Shown one piece after another: positions 11,313-22,131 of a stretch of 64,000 nt of DNA. The stretch spans positions 930,001-994,000 of the forward strand of contig JAPYXD010000045.1 in assembly GCA_030998225.1 (NCBI GenBank), in the 5' to 3' direction. The first letter of the stretch is position 1, and every line of letters begins with the position of its first letter. The position numbers and the translations under genes were made by a program. The notes under the pieces are model-generated. The model saw only the letters and a list, made by a program, of their open reading frames with translations. It made no database searches and had not been told where the DNA came from. This DNA is from Diplolepis rosae (Eukaryota; Arthropoda; Insecta; Hymenoptera; Diplolepididae).

Positions 11313-12082
11313 GTTTGTCTTTCTTTCCTTTTGCGCATTTTTAAATGTAATAATAATTTTAATCAAAGAAAATAAGAAGAAACTGACCCAATGCCAAAGA
11401 AATGAACAAACATTATATGAATTTGGGTCAATACAATAATAGACATGTTATCAAACATGTCAATTGGAAAATTAAAAATACAGTATTCTATTTTTGTTCC
11501 TTGCGTTTTTAAGATTTTTTGTATCAGTTCTCATAAATTTTGTCAATAAAAATATTGAACATGTAAAATAGTTAATGAAGTTAACTTCTTAATTTTTTGT
11601 ATCTTGATAAATAAAGAAAAAGATTACTGCACAGTGCTTACAGATCGTGGATGAAAATTTCCTCCTCCACTTTACCATATTATTGAACAAGAATATTTTT
11701 GGAAAATTTTATAATATAGTTAAAGAACAACTTAAAAAAGTAATATAATTACAAAAATTTTCCAAATTATGTCCGACGAATTATTATTTTTTTTGATAAA
11801 ATTGTAAAATGGAGAGGGTAAATTTGATCTACGATATAAGAACACTGTTACAGCAGTCGTTTTACCTACATTGAATTAAAGAAAATTATTTGTTTGACTT
11901 TTACATTGAATGAAGTACCTGAATTATTATTTAAAATTAAACAAAAACTTTAATATCGATATTATATCGATATATCGGAAACTTTCGCCGATATATCAGT
12001 GATATCGATATTTACCTTCCTGATATTTCGATATTGCAAATATCGATATTTTCCTTTAGAAATTGCATCAATACCTAGTGTT

Positions 12083-12340
12083 CCTCGATACCAAAAAGTA
12101 TTTTTTACCAGACTGCTGCTGCTCCTCGGTGGCATTTCAGATGCTTCCTTGGAGGACTGCTGCTGGGACCAGGCACCGTTGACTCAATGCTAAATTCGTG
12201 GCCACGCAAGTTGACCAAAGCGCCGCGTAAAACAAGCAAGAGAACTACACTTTCTTGTGCATGCGTTAGTGAATATATATGTACATTGGGTGCTTTGAAT
12301 GTGTTATTGGAATTTAAATTAAAATAAATTTGAGCAATTT
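12083..12340. other. Spacer, no gene recognised
   Basis: Contains CCAGGCACCGTTGACTC (12169-12185), which also occurs on the minus strand near 22254-22270 in the GC-rich block. Nothing else recognised. Confidence 0.35.
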
Positions 12341-12446
12341 GAAAGAATTAATGCAAAATCTAGCATGGGCGACATAAAAGACAATAAATGTAATTGATTG
12401 TATAGATTTTCAAAGCCACATTGCATGATTTTGCATTAATTCTTTC
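12341..12446. mobile_element. 106-bp MITE, GAAAGAATTAATGCAAAATC ends
   Basis: Exact 20-bp inverted ends: 12341-12360 against 12427-12446. The same end sequence appears at 58968 and 59190, so this is a dispersed family with at least two members in the window. Confidence 0.75.
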
Positions 12447-12542
12447 TGAAATGAAGACACTGAAAACACTTTTGACATATATTGAAAAAAGTATTTTATT
12501 ATTAAAACGTTCCTTCTAAAGTGACACATTCATTAATGAAAC

Positions 12543-12782
12543 TGTTGGGGGCAAGGATTAAAGAAGGCACACAAAATTTGAGAAAAGAAAAGTTTATTAT
12601 ATGTGCACTGGGCGAGGGCAACTACAACAACTGAACAGCAGTGAACCGACGTGGGCCGACGTTCGCTTCGTGTTTTAGTCGTGCCTTTCCGACTCTGGTA
12701 GGCGCACATACGAACAAATATATACACGCGGGAAAAAACGAAAAACGCGTAAAGTATATAATGATATATATTACTTCCAACA
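12543..12782 (-). repeat. 3' LTR of the copia element
   Basis: 240 bp, TG...CA. On the minus strand it contains CATTATATACTTTA (TATA-like) and AATAAA (complement at 12593-12598), consistent with promoter and polyadenylation signals. No difference from the 5' LTR was found by eye. Confidence 0.95.
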
Positions 12783-12788
12783 CCCCCA

Positions 12789-15700
12789 CTACTTGAGCGT
12801 TTTGCGTACGTGTTCTATAACATTCAGTTTTGTGCGCAATACATTAAATTTATCGTAGCTCAGAGGTTTTGTCAGGATATCTGCACATTGATCATGAGTG
12901 CTTACATATTTTGTATCGATCTCGTTGTTCCGAAGTTTTTCGCATATGAAGTGATAACGAACATCGATGTGTTTGGATCTACGGTGGAATTCTGGATTTC
13001 GAGTTAACTTGATTGCGCTTTGGTTATCTACATTCAAAGTTGTAGGCCCAGAACATCCATGTTCGATCTCTAACAATAATTTTCGTAGCCAAATCGCCTC
13101 TTTAGTTGCTTCGCTCGCTGCTATGAATTCGGCCTCGGTCGTACTCAGACTGACCGTCGCTTGTCGTTTAGAGGACCACGCTATGCATCCCCCGTTCATC
13201 ATAAAAACATACCCGGTGGTAGATCGACGTGTGTCGATATCCGCAGCGTAATCTGCGTCGGAATATCCGACAAGCGCATCTGATTCGCGTTCGCGGTGAA
13301 ACAACAATCCAAAATTTTGCGTCTCTTTCAAATAACGCAAAATTCGCTTTACCGCGTGCCAATGAGAATCGTCGTGATTATCAAGAAATCTGCTAGCGAT
13401 GCCAACAGAATACGCAATGTCCGGACGAGAAATCATCGCCAGGAACAACAGCGATCCTACGACTTCGCGGTATGGCGAGTTAAACTTTGGTTCAGAAGGG
13501 ACAACTAACCTGACGTGAGGATCGGCCGGTGTCTTTATAGAATTTGCCCCTTCCATATTAAACTTTCGCAAAATTCTCTGAATATAATTGGTTTGACTTA
13601 CAAAGACACTATCCTTCTCGTGTAAAACCTCCATTCCGACAAAAAGCTTTAAGTCGCTCGTAGTTATATTAAACTGTTTTTTAAAAATTTTGACCAAACT
13701 TTCTAAAGTTTCACGCTTTCGGGCTAGTAATAATCCATCATCAACATACAATGCTAAGTGAACCTTGTCACCTTCGTGGAAACCTACATAAACGCATCTA
13801 TCAGCGCTGCTTTGCGTAAAGCCTATACTCTTTATGAAGCGATCGAACTTGTCGTTCCAGCAACGCCCGGATTGTTTCAAACCATAAATAGCTTTGTTTA
13901 ATTTTAAAACGAGATTCTTGTCGCTGGCATCCAAACCATCGGGAATGCGCATGTAAGTAGTCTCTTTGAGATCGCTATTTAAATAGGCAGTACTGACATC
14001 AAATTGCAAAGAATTTAGATTATCTCTAACTGCCAGCGAAAGAAGAAGACGCACCGATTCAAAGCGCACCACGGGCGAGAAAATCTCGTCGTAGTCTACT
14101 CCTGCTTCTTGCGAAAAGCCTTGTGCACACAGACGTGCCTTATAGCGATGCTTATTTTTGTCATCTAAATCTTTCACCTTAAAAACCCATTTAAAGCCTA
14201 TTGGTTTTCTCCCATCTGGCAGTCTGACGATATCCCAAGTTTTATTTTTCGCGTGAGCTTCTAACTCCTCGTCTATCGCACGCTTCCAAAGTGCAGAATC
14301 GTCGCGGCTCAACGCCTCCTTAAAGCTACTCGGCGGATCGTAAATGACTGTACACGCTTGGTATCGTTGCGGTTGATACAAAGTTTCACGGGGGCGCAGG
14401 TTGTACGCAATTTCTTGACCGTCATTGCTCGCCGAAGTTTCAAAGTTAGGTAATTGTATATCGTTGCTGCGGGGTTCGAGTGCGCAAGCCGCGGGCGTGA
14501 TCACGTCATTGTTATCGCGAGGTTCGACAGACTGCGCCCGTGCCTCGTCCACCGATGCGTCGTCTCTATTCTCGTTGGGATCAAAAGAAACTCGCGTAAA
14601 TTCTTCGTCCGCGACATTCGGCAAGCCTTCATTAAAAATAACATTTCTGGATACAGTTATTCGTCCAGTTTGCGGATCGAATAACCTATAATTTCCAGAC
14701 TCGATCTCGTAACCTACGAAAATTAACTTTCGTGATTTAGCATCCCATTTTTTGCGAAAGGCACCGGGAATAAATGTGAATGCGTCACTCCCGAATGTAC
14801 GTAGGTGTGCTAAGTTAGGCTTTTTCTTAGACCACATTTCGAGCGGCGTGGCCACACTCGAACGTGCGCCCAACGCTCTGTTCAAGATGTAGACGGCTGT
14901 GTTAACGGCTTCGGCCCACAAACGTACTGGTAATTTGCGTGACAACAGCATTGTGCGCGCGGATTCCACGACTGTTCGCATTTCGCGCTCCGCGCGACCA
15001 TTTTGTTCGGGCGTGTACGGTGCCGATGTCAACAGCTTAATACCTCTGGCTTCTAAAAAATTCATAACATCTTTATTTTTATATTCTAGACCATTGTCTG
15101 ATCGTAAAATCTTTATTTCTCTGGCGAAGTGATTTCTGACCATATTTAGGTATCTTTTCAACGCTTCGAAAGTATCGTCTTTGTGTTTAAGAAAGTATAC
15201 GGTGCGAAATCCGGACGCTTCGTCCTTTAAAAGCAAAAAAAATTTCGCACCACCAACCGACTCGTTTTGCATCGGGCCACAAAGGTCAGAGTGTATGACT
15301 TCGCCAGGAACGCGACTCAGGTTTTTCATGATCTTTCTGAAAGGGAATTTGAATTGTTTTCCAAGTGGGCAATTTTCACAAAAGAACCTCTTTTTATCGA
15401 CTACGGACACGCCCGTAACAGCTTGGTTTTTCAACATATCATTGATGCGATCGCAGTTAATATGGCCCATACGTTCATGCCATAATTTCAGCGGAGCGGC
15501 GGATACAAAATTCACTTCGTATTTCACGCTAGGTATTATTAACATTTCGAACAAATTGTTTTGCTGTTTGATTCCTTTTGCCAACAAAATTTTATCCTTT
15601 GAGAGAATATTTGCGCAATTTCGGTCTAAAGCAATTAAAAGTCCGTTTGAAGTACATACACCTGCAGAAAGCAAATTTTTCTTAAGCGAGGGAACATATA

Positions 15701-16814
15701 AAACATCGTTAATAACGCCGTCAAGCCATTCGTTTTCGACTAATCTTTTTATGAGAATTTTTCCGCGACCTTCGATGTTTACTTTCGTATCGTCGCCAAG
15801 ATGAACAAACTCGTCTCGACAGGGGATGAATTCCTGGAACCACTCTCGTCGGCACGAAATGTGACGGGAGGCGCCGCTGTCTAACATCCAAAAATCCTCC
15901 TCGTCCGCTACGCGTAAGCAATTCTCTTTATTACTAGCTTCTAGAACAACTACATTATCATTACAATTTCCAGAAACTATAAACGCACTAACATTTGCCG
16001 AATTTTCATGGCTTGACTGATTGTTACCGTTGTTGCTTAAATTTTCATTCGCAGTTTTCGAACGCTTTTTGGCAAAACAAAAACGTGCAATGTGGCCCGG
16101 CTTTTTACAAAAATTGCACGTTATGGCTTTCTTACGCTGTTCCGCATTGTTACCTTTATATCGATGATCGTTATTCCGCTGCTTAGAGATGGTGACTGCG
16201 GCGAGGGCGCTGTCCACACTGTCCATGGTCGTCATTCGGCTTTCTTCTCGTAGCAACCTTTCTCTCAGATTATCCAACGTCTGATCGTTTGTGGCGACGC
16301 TCTCCCATGCTGAAACGAAGGCGTTGTACTTGGCCGGCAACGTGCTTAATATCTTCGCCATGATCATCGTGTTTGAAACTGCCTCGTCGATGTCCTGGAG
16401 TTGACGGGCAAGATTTTCCACCTTAGCCACATGTTGCGGTATTGAATCTCCAGCTGCCATGCGGTATTCGTGAAATTTCGTTGTGAGTGCCAGCTTGTTC
16501 GTGGCACTTTTTTGTTCATGAATGCTGGAAAGCTTATTCCACATTTCGTGTGCACTTAAACACGTCACAAGACACTCGAGCTGGTTATACTCCATAGATG
16601 CGGATAAAAAGAACATAGCTTTTGCGTCTTTCTTAATCCAGCTACTCCTCTGCGCCGCATTTTCATTAGTAGCTGGGTCGGGCTTTATTTCTGTTCCTTC
16701 CACAATATTCAAAAGATCATGGGCGACAAAAACGGTTCGCATCTGGAACTTCCAGAGCTGATAGTTCGATCCATTGAATTTCGAAATGTTTCTCAAATCG
16801 GACGCGTCCGCCAT
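12789..16814 (-). CDS. Copia gag-pol polyprotein
   Basis: One frame of 1,341 codons encodes all retrotransposon functions in the copia order. Gag starts with the FNGSNYQLWKFQM motif and ends with a CCHC zinc knuckle (CNFCKKPGHIARFC, about residue 230-245). The aspartic protease active site is DSGAS (about 310). The pre-integrase and integrase parts show LWHERMGH, HSDLCGPM (first D, about 508), SDNGLEY (second D, about 571) and NGRAERE (catalytic E, about 603). Reverse transcriptase includes WVFKVK (about 876) and the catalytic YVDD (about 1023). RNase H starts at about 1185 (YSDADYAAD). The first ATG of the frame is at 16814; the frame is open upstream only through a TTG. No stop or frameshift is seen, so it may be active. 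It makes virus-like-particle proteins and integrates cDNA in the nucleus. Confidence 0.95.
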   Translation of the reverse strand: MADASDLRNISKFNGSNYQLWKFQMRTVFVAHDLLNIVEGTEIKPDPATNENAAQRSSWIKKDAKAMFFLSASMEYNQLECLVTCLSAHEMWNKLSSIHEQKSATNKLALTTKFHEYRMAAGDSIPQHVAKVENLARQLQDIDEAVSNTMIMAKILSTLPAKYNAFVSAWESVATNDQTLDNLRERLLREESRMTTMDSVDSALAAVTISKQRNNDHRYKGNNAEQRKKAITCNFCKKPGHIARFCFAKKRSKTANENLSNNGNNQSSHENSANVSAFIVSGNCNDNVVVLEASNKENCLRVADEEDFWMLDSGASRHISCRREWFQEFIPCRDEFVHLGDDTKVNIEGRGKILIKRLVENEWLDGVINDVLYVPSLKKNLLSAGVCTSNGLLIALDRNCANILSKDKILLAKGIKQQNNLFEMLIIPSVKYEVNFVSAAPLKLWHERMGHINCDRINDMLKNQAVTGVSVVDKKRFFCENCPLGKQFKFPFRKIMKNLSRVPGEVIHSDLCGPMQNESVGGAKFFLLLKDEASGFRTVYFLKHKDDTFEALKRYLNMVRNHFAREIKILRSDNGLEYKNKDVMNFLEARGIKLLTSAPYTPEQNGRAEREMRTVVESARTMLLSRKLPVRLWAEAVNTAVYILNRALGARSSVATPLEMWSKKKPNLAHLRTFGSDAFTFIPGAFRKKWDAKSRKLIFVGYEIESGNYRLFDPQTGRITVSRNVIFNEGLPNVADEEFTRVSFDPNENRDDASVDEARAQSVEPRDNNDVITPAACALEPRSNDIQLPNFETSASNDGQEIAYNLRPRETLYQPQRYQACTVIYDPPSSFKEALSRDDSALWKRAIDEELEAHAKNKTWDIVRLPDGRKPIGFKWVFKVKDLDDKNKHRYKARLCAQGFSQEAGVDYDEIFSPVVRFESVRLLLSLAVRDNLNSLQFDVSTAYLNSDLKETTYMRIPDGLDASDKNLVLKLNKAIYGLKQSGRCWNDKFDRFIKSIGFTQSSADRCVYVGFHEGDKVHLALYVDDGLLLARKRETLESLVKIFKKQFNITTSDLKLFVGMEVLHEKDSVFVSQTNYIQRILRKFNMEGANSIKTPADPHVRLVVPSEPKFNSPYREVVGSLLFLAMISRPDIAYSVGIASRFLDNHDDSHWHAVKRILRYLKETQNFGLLFHRERESDALVGYSDADYAADIDTRRSTTGYVFMMNGGCIAWSSKRQATVSLSTTEAEFIAASEATKEAIWLRKLLLEIEHGCSGPTTLNVDNQSAIKLTRNPEFHRRSKHIDVRYHFICEKLRNNEIDTKYVSTHDQCADILTKPLSYDKFNVLRTKLNVIEHVRKTLK

Positions 16815-16921
16815 TTTTTTTAGTTCGTCACTGGAAGGAAACTTCTCGAAAGCAAGTGCACAGAAACTCAAAACTTTTCGCGAGCGTTGTTAAACGATAA
16901 CCCGGAAACAAAAAGGGTGGC

Positions 16922-16935
16922 CTGGGCCCATAACC
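16922..16935 (-). other. Primer binding site, internal tRNA-iMet type
   Basis: GGTTATGGGCCCAG on the minus strand directly abuts the 5' LTR. It is the complement of the anticodon stem-loop of initiator tRNA-Met (CTGGGCCCATAACC), so priming uses a half tRNA rather than the 3' CCA end. Confidence 0.85.
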
Positions 16936-17175
16936 TGTTGGGGGCAAGGATTAAAGAAGGCACACAAAATTTGAGAAAAGAAAAGTTTATTATATGTGCA
17001 CTGGGCGAGGGCAACTACAACAACTGAACAGCAGTGAACCGACGTGGGCCGACGTTCGCTTCGTGTTTTAGTCGTGCCTTTCCGACTCTGGTAGGCGCAC
17101 ATACGAACAAATATATACACGCGGGAAAAAACGAAAAACGCGTAAAGTATATAATGATATATATTACTTCCAACA
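16936..17175 (-). repeat. 5' LTR of the copia element
   Basis: 240 bp, identical by eye to 12543-12782; provides the promoter for the gag-pol transcript on the minus strand. Confidence 0.95.
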
Positions 17176-17180
17176 GAAAC

Positions 17181-17710
17181 TTTTTAATTAGAAGAAATGG
17201 TCGAGTTATTCGGTCCTTCGTTTCGTCTGAAAAGACCGACTATTTTCGGAAACATTTTGAACTGATGATCATGTTTTTTTTTTCAATCTTAAGTTTGGTT
17301 TTATCCAGTTTTTCCTTATTTCTGCAAAATATTGCAATCAGATTAAACTTAATTAAATAAACACAGAGCTAAAATTTAAGTAACTTTAACGTAGATTGTA
17401 TATACTTGAATATTAATGCATTTCCATTAGTAAATACATAAATGTTTATTTTTAGGAACAGCATGCAATACCGATTCAAAAAGTACTTCACAAACACGAC
17501 ACATGGAAATATTTCGTCATATTTCCCAAAAATCGTAAATTGCTTTTAGGTATAAAGAGAAATAATAATAATAATAAAAAATAATAATTCAATGCCGATT
17601 CAAACGCGTCATTCCGATTCATAAAATAAGCATCCAATCTGCTTTCTTAAAAGGAACCGATTCACTAAAGCATTCGTTCAATCGTTTCTTTTATGCTGGG
17701 AATACAAGAC
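17181..17710. other. 3' flank of the P-like gene with CCGATTCA repeats
   Basis: CCGATTCA occurs four times (near 17472, 17593, 17611 and 17659), otherwise AT-rich. It could be the 3' UTR and subterminal region of the transposon whose gene ends at 17711, but no paired motif array or terminal inverted repeat was found on the far side. TTTATT at 17447 gives a minus-strand AATAAA. Confidence 0.4.
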
Positions 17711-20700
17711 TTAACCTTTCTGTACTTTGTTAAATGTTTTCCTTTTATTATGTAGTGATGACTGTCGTTTTCTAACCGCTCGTTCTACAAAACTGTTTGT
17801 TGCTTGCTGTGATTTTTCACTTAAACCGTACTTTTCGGTTTCATGTTCGGACTTTCGTTTTCCTTTTGAAATAAGATTTAAATACGCTGAGGTTGACGTA
17901 ATGTATTTCTTTATGCTGCAGTGCAGAAAACTGTTAATCAAACTTTCTCTATGCATGCGACAAGTCGCTATTTCAGAATGGATTTCTTTTTTTAAATAAT
18001 TACTTGCAAGTTTAATGACTTGATGTTTTTTATACACTGAATCCATTATCCTCTTAAGAAGACTTACTACATCGTTGTACATCTCGTTGAGTGGAGACAT
18101 CGTACGCCTGGAGGATGTTCCACTTTGACTACTAATGAGTTTAATACATTCGGGACAGGATTCTAAGCAAGGTTCTAATGCGCGAACTTCTTTTAACACA
18201 ACAAGGGTTGATACAGTGAATTTTTCCTTAATTGGAGTTGCCGAAGCAGTAATTTTAGGATCTTTATTCGCCGGATTTTGAGGAGTTATGCACAAATTGC
18301 CAGCTTCTGTTTCTTTTTCAGCTTCTCCGACAAACACGAGATAACTTTTCCACGTAAGAAGAGACGCTCCTTTATCATCTTCGCAGTTAGTACCGCGAAT
18401 ACAATAATGCGTTAAATTATTTATTACTAAAGCCTTAAAATGTCCAATGAACTGGTAACAAGTTGGTTTATTATTTTGTGCCCCGTGATCGCGTATTAAT
18501 CCAAAAAAATTCTCAAGAGGATCCTGGTTTAAGTGCTTTGTTTTTAGAGAGGTAAAACCTAGTTCTTTTAATCTCTTCCAGAGCAATTGTACAAAGTCGA
18601 TAGTTTTAATTAAATTTGTTAAGCATGGTGGCTGTGTTTTGATCGGTTTTTTGGTATCACGTTCAACATATCGCATTCTTGTTAGTTTACGTCGCGCATC
18701 AGAGAAAAAATCGTAATGAAAACTGTCATCATCAAAGAGCGTTCTGTAAAAACTTTTTGGATCCTTTTTAACTTTTCCATTAAAAGCGTCTGATAATATG
18801 TTGAAGTACGCTAAAACTTCAGCGGTATCTCGGCCCTGTATTGGCATCTGCAATAGCTCTGCAGCTCCAATGTCCCAACCTATAATGAAGCAGATGTATT
18901 TATTATAAAATTATTAAAGAAATACTTTAAATTATGAAAAGCAAACTTCTAATTAGGCTCCTTGTAGGCTACGATAGGTTGAAAAAAAATATTCTGAAAT
19001 TCGAAAGCACTACAGCATAAAATTAATTATATTTTTTGAAGATACTAATATACTAAGATACTTTTCTACAGTTCCAATTTTGATTCCCATAATGTTGTTT
19101 TTACGTTCAACCCTAATATAAAAACACAAAGAAATCGTACCTGGTCCTCCTGCAAGAGTCTGAATCTCTGCTGAAAGTTCTCCACTAAAGACTTGATTGC
19201 ACAGTTTGCATGACATTTTATTTATTTTATCAGGGTAGACGTGTTGATCTGTAAGCTTGTGCAGAGCTGGAAATTTCTTCCTGGAATACCTGTTTATCTC
19301 GTAAGCTGTTATGATATGTTGCCACTGAGTGAATTTCCTTTCCGATTGATCCTTACTATCAGAATATGCGAACTCCAAATCTTTATGAAGGAGGTTGTTC
19401 CGAATGCATTTTAAGAGATGTGGTGGATCGTACAATGGGATGATTTCCAGGTCATGCACAATGAACGTACGACCTGCAAAGAAAGAACATTGATAAATCT
19501 CAGTTCTCCTTGGTTACCAAAGAGGAAAGTAGTTTCTTACTCTAAAAAATACTTACAGCGGTTTACGTATTCCGAGCCCTTTATACTTATGGTATCCTGG
19601 ATAAGCTGATTGATAGCAGATTCATTGGTTTTTGCAACGTCGCATACCGTCGCAATAACGTTGGATCCAGCATCCTTCAAAGCCAGTACAACCTCTTTGA
19701 TGCAGAATTGCAATTGTGTACTTTTAGTTAGATTGTCGCAAAAGTTGAAAGAAACTGGTAGATTGTCTCCACTTTCAATGCTTCTAAACATAAAAACGAG
19801 CGCATGATCGGCGAATCTATCAGTACGGAATGAACCCCAATCCTCAAAACCAACTATTTTGTCAGCTTTCTCATTGTATTCGAGTCCAAGGCCCAACAGA
19901 AACTCGTCCCACATTAATACAACTGTCAATTCCTTCTCCGATTTCGCCATTAGAACTGCTTCCTTAAGCCGTTGCCTTGTACTATCTGTGATTCCGGTAT
20001 CCATATCAACTTTTCGTAATGTAAGCTTTAAAGTTGATTCAGTGGGTAATCCTTGTAATATTGATCGAATATAGCGATAGCATTTCGCAGATCTCTTATA
20101 AATAGACAGACAAATTATTTTCTCTTCTGTAGTGTAACGTCTAGCTTTGGGATGCTTATCATAATTCTGCAACATCATTTCAATGAACTGCCGTTGCAAC
20201 TCGGACAATTTCTTACTCAACAATGCGTAAGTGTCACTCTCCATTAGATCTTTGCCATTCTTGAAATGAGTTTCATATCTAATTACAGAAAGTAGTTTAG
20301 TACACTTTACGTAAGCAGTATTCATTCATTCCACTGAAGAGAAGACACATGAAATTACGTTAATAATACAACGTAGTATTGGAAAAATTCACATGACAAA
20401 TGTAAGGACACAGTTTTCGTCGACGTTCATATGTGATTCAAATATTTTATATACTGCATACAAACTTCAATTTATAAATACGAAGCGTTTCTTACGAAGT
20501 TTGATTACAAGGTAAAAAAATTCGATAAAAAATACGATAAAAAATGTAAAAAAAACTATGCTTCTAACACGAGTATACGTGAAAAAAACAAAATCTGCTT
20601 ATTTGACAAATATTATACGTTGCAATAACAACAATATGCCTGTAGAATGTATTGAATTTTTTTACTTAGAATACCTTATAATATTTTCTATTTTCTAGTA

Positions 20701-22074
20701 TTTACAATTATGTCATTTAAAATTAATGCTTTCAATGATATCATTATGTAGATTTTACTCAGACATGATATTGTTAGTATTTACAATTTTAATATATACA
20801 ATTACAGGTTTCAATGATATTATCATGCAGTATTTCTGAAAAGACAATTATTGAGTCTTATTCGAAGTTATATGTGATTAGATATTTTTTTACAAATAAA
20901 ATAGAAATGTATCGCTAAAATTCATTTATGTCACATTTACATTGAATACTTTGTTTGGAAATTTAAGCAACTGAGGACATTTATAGAAGAACTAAAATCG
21001 TACCTTTTCACTTTCTTTCTAAGGTTTTGATTATCCTTCCGCTGCCTATTAACTTCTTCGTAGATCTTTCTTTTACCAGGTGAGAAACAGTCTACCTCAG
21101 TTTTACTGAAAATCGTGCGTACCACATTTCGTGTTTTGGCATTCTTAGGTTTTGGAGATTTGGGACGTCGTTTGGGTGTAGATGTTTGCAGTGTCTCACT
21201 TTTCTTCTCCTCAAAAATGTCAGCTTCCAAGAACTCTATATGTGCACAATCTTCTTCAATGATGCCCTTATCCGTAGGTGGGTCCACTGATTCTCCTGTT
21301 TCATGCCCAATTCTTTCATCCTCGAAACTTTGAACTGATTCCGTTCTTTTAGATATATTATCCAAATTATCTGGCTAAAAAACACAAATTTTCACCTTTA
21401 ACAATGTTGCATAGAAGCTCTGATCTCAAAATTCCACGTTTCAACGAGGAAGAATCAAAGATTAAAAAAAAAGATTAAAAATTTACTTCCTATAAAGATT
21501 GTAATGCATATAAATTTTTAATAAAAATGGATATTGAGAGACTTTGAATCGTGAGGACTCTAATATCCAAAACGAGTATAAATTATTTCTCTAAACAATG
21601 AATAAAACCTGAATTACTTACGTCTTTAAAATGTAAAGAACTTTGCCTTACTTCTTCGAAAGGAACATTTTGAGGCTTTATTTCTGTAAATCTACCCACT
21701 GAAGGAGATGCTGTACTTATATTTGATGGAACGTTCCTAGTGGAAGGTGAGTTTCGCGAATCACGCACATCAATATTCTTCTCTTTTGTTAGCAACACCT
21801 GTGGGAGATTTAGATGCGGAACTGCATCGGATTTCAATATAATAGTGCCATCCTGTCTCGAATTAAATTGGTCCTCCGAGAAATGTAGACGACAAACAAA
21901 TAATCTCTTTGAGGTTATGTCGCGATGGTCCATCAGATTTGACAAAAACTCGTTTTTTATTGCCGAAAGCCATTTTCCGATACTTCTTTTCGGAAAATGG
22001 TGAATAGAAACATTCTTCCTATTGCTCAGTTTCGAATTACATCCCGGCACACAACAAATATTTCGATTCTGCAT
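17711..22074 (-). CDS. THAP/P-element-type transposase, five exons
   Basis: Exons on the minus strand: 22074-21622, 21374-21004, 20278-19557, 19473-19141, 18879-17711. Donors include GTAAGTAA (exon 1) and GTAAGTAT (exon 3); all introns are GT-AG and the phases (0,2,1,1) join into 3,048 nt, 1,015 codons, with no stop. Residues 7-86 form a THAP zinc finger: C7-x4-C12, W35, C61-x2-H64 and the AVP box at 84-86. A basic coiled-coil segment follows at the end of exon 2. The RNase H-like part has VLMWDEF (D about 399) and VCDVAKTNES (D about 487), then YDPPHLLKCIRNNLL and NQDPLENFFGLIR (E about 750), all typical of P-element/THAP9 transposases. Catalytic assignment follows that family. The start is the ATG placed just before the THAP cysteines. 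It may be an active transposase or a domesticated gene. Terminal repeats were not found. The exon 2-3 acceptor (20279) is the least certain. Confidence 0.85.
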
Positions 22075-22131
22075 CTTCACAAAATTTTCTTCACACACGT
22101 CACTAATTATAACCACAAAACAAATGACCAC

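Larger units (their letters stand above)
7635..12072. mobile_element. 4.4-kb element with 10-bp target duplication
   Basis: ACCTAGTGTT occurs immediately outside both ends (7625-7634 and 12073-12082), a perfect 10-bp target duplication. The termini are AGTGATGCAAT and ATTGCATCAAT, inverted with one mismatch. Just inside each end is a cluster of ATCGATAT-type motifs (7643-7768; 11951-12055). The core holds two direct ~1.06-kb units (8083-9146, 9147-about 9975) followed by inverted units (about 9976-10285, 10286-11346), each with one hammerhead-like motif. A 9-11-bp duplication is known for Mutator-like and Drosophila foldback elements; assignment here is inference. No transposase is visible. 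Each near-complete unit has a 74-codon frame (8465-8689 minus, 9529-9753 minus, 10708-10932 plus) of no recognised family. Confidence 0.7.
12543..17175 (-). mobile_element. Complete copia-type LTR retrotransposon
   Basis: Two 240-bp direct repeats (12543-12782 and 16936-17175) begin TGTTGG, end CCAACA and appear identical base for base. They enclose a single gag-pol frame. GAAAC flanks both sides (12538-12542; 17176-17180), a perfect 5-bp target duplication typical of Ty1/copia. On the minus strand the first bases after the 5' LTR are GGTTATGGGCCCAG, complementary to the anticodon region of initiator tRNA-Met, the primer known from Drosophila copia. GTGGGGG just before the 3' LTR is the polypurine tract. 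Identical LTRs imply very recent insertion. Confidence 0.97.

Noticed and set aside
12533..12727. Reading frame on the minus strand repeated at 16890-17120
   Set aside because: It lies in the two copia LTRs and is repeated only because the LTRs are identical. It has no motif and spans LTR boundaries.
13168..16761. Many frames opposite to the copia gag-pol
   Set aside because: They are antisense shadows of a well-supported coding frame.
20300..20325. Start of P-like exon 3 at the CTTCAG acceptor near 20326
   Set aside because: That acceptor would shift the phase relative to exon 2 and the continuing frame meets a TGA; the acceptor at 20279 keeps the frame.
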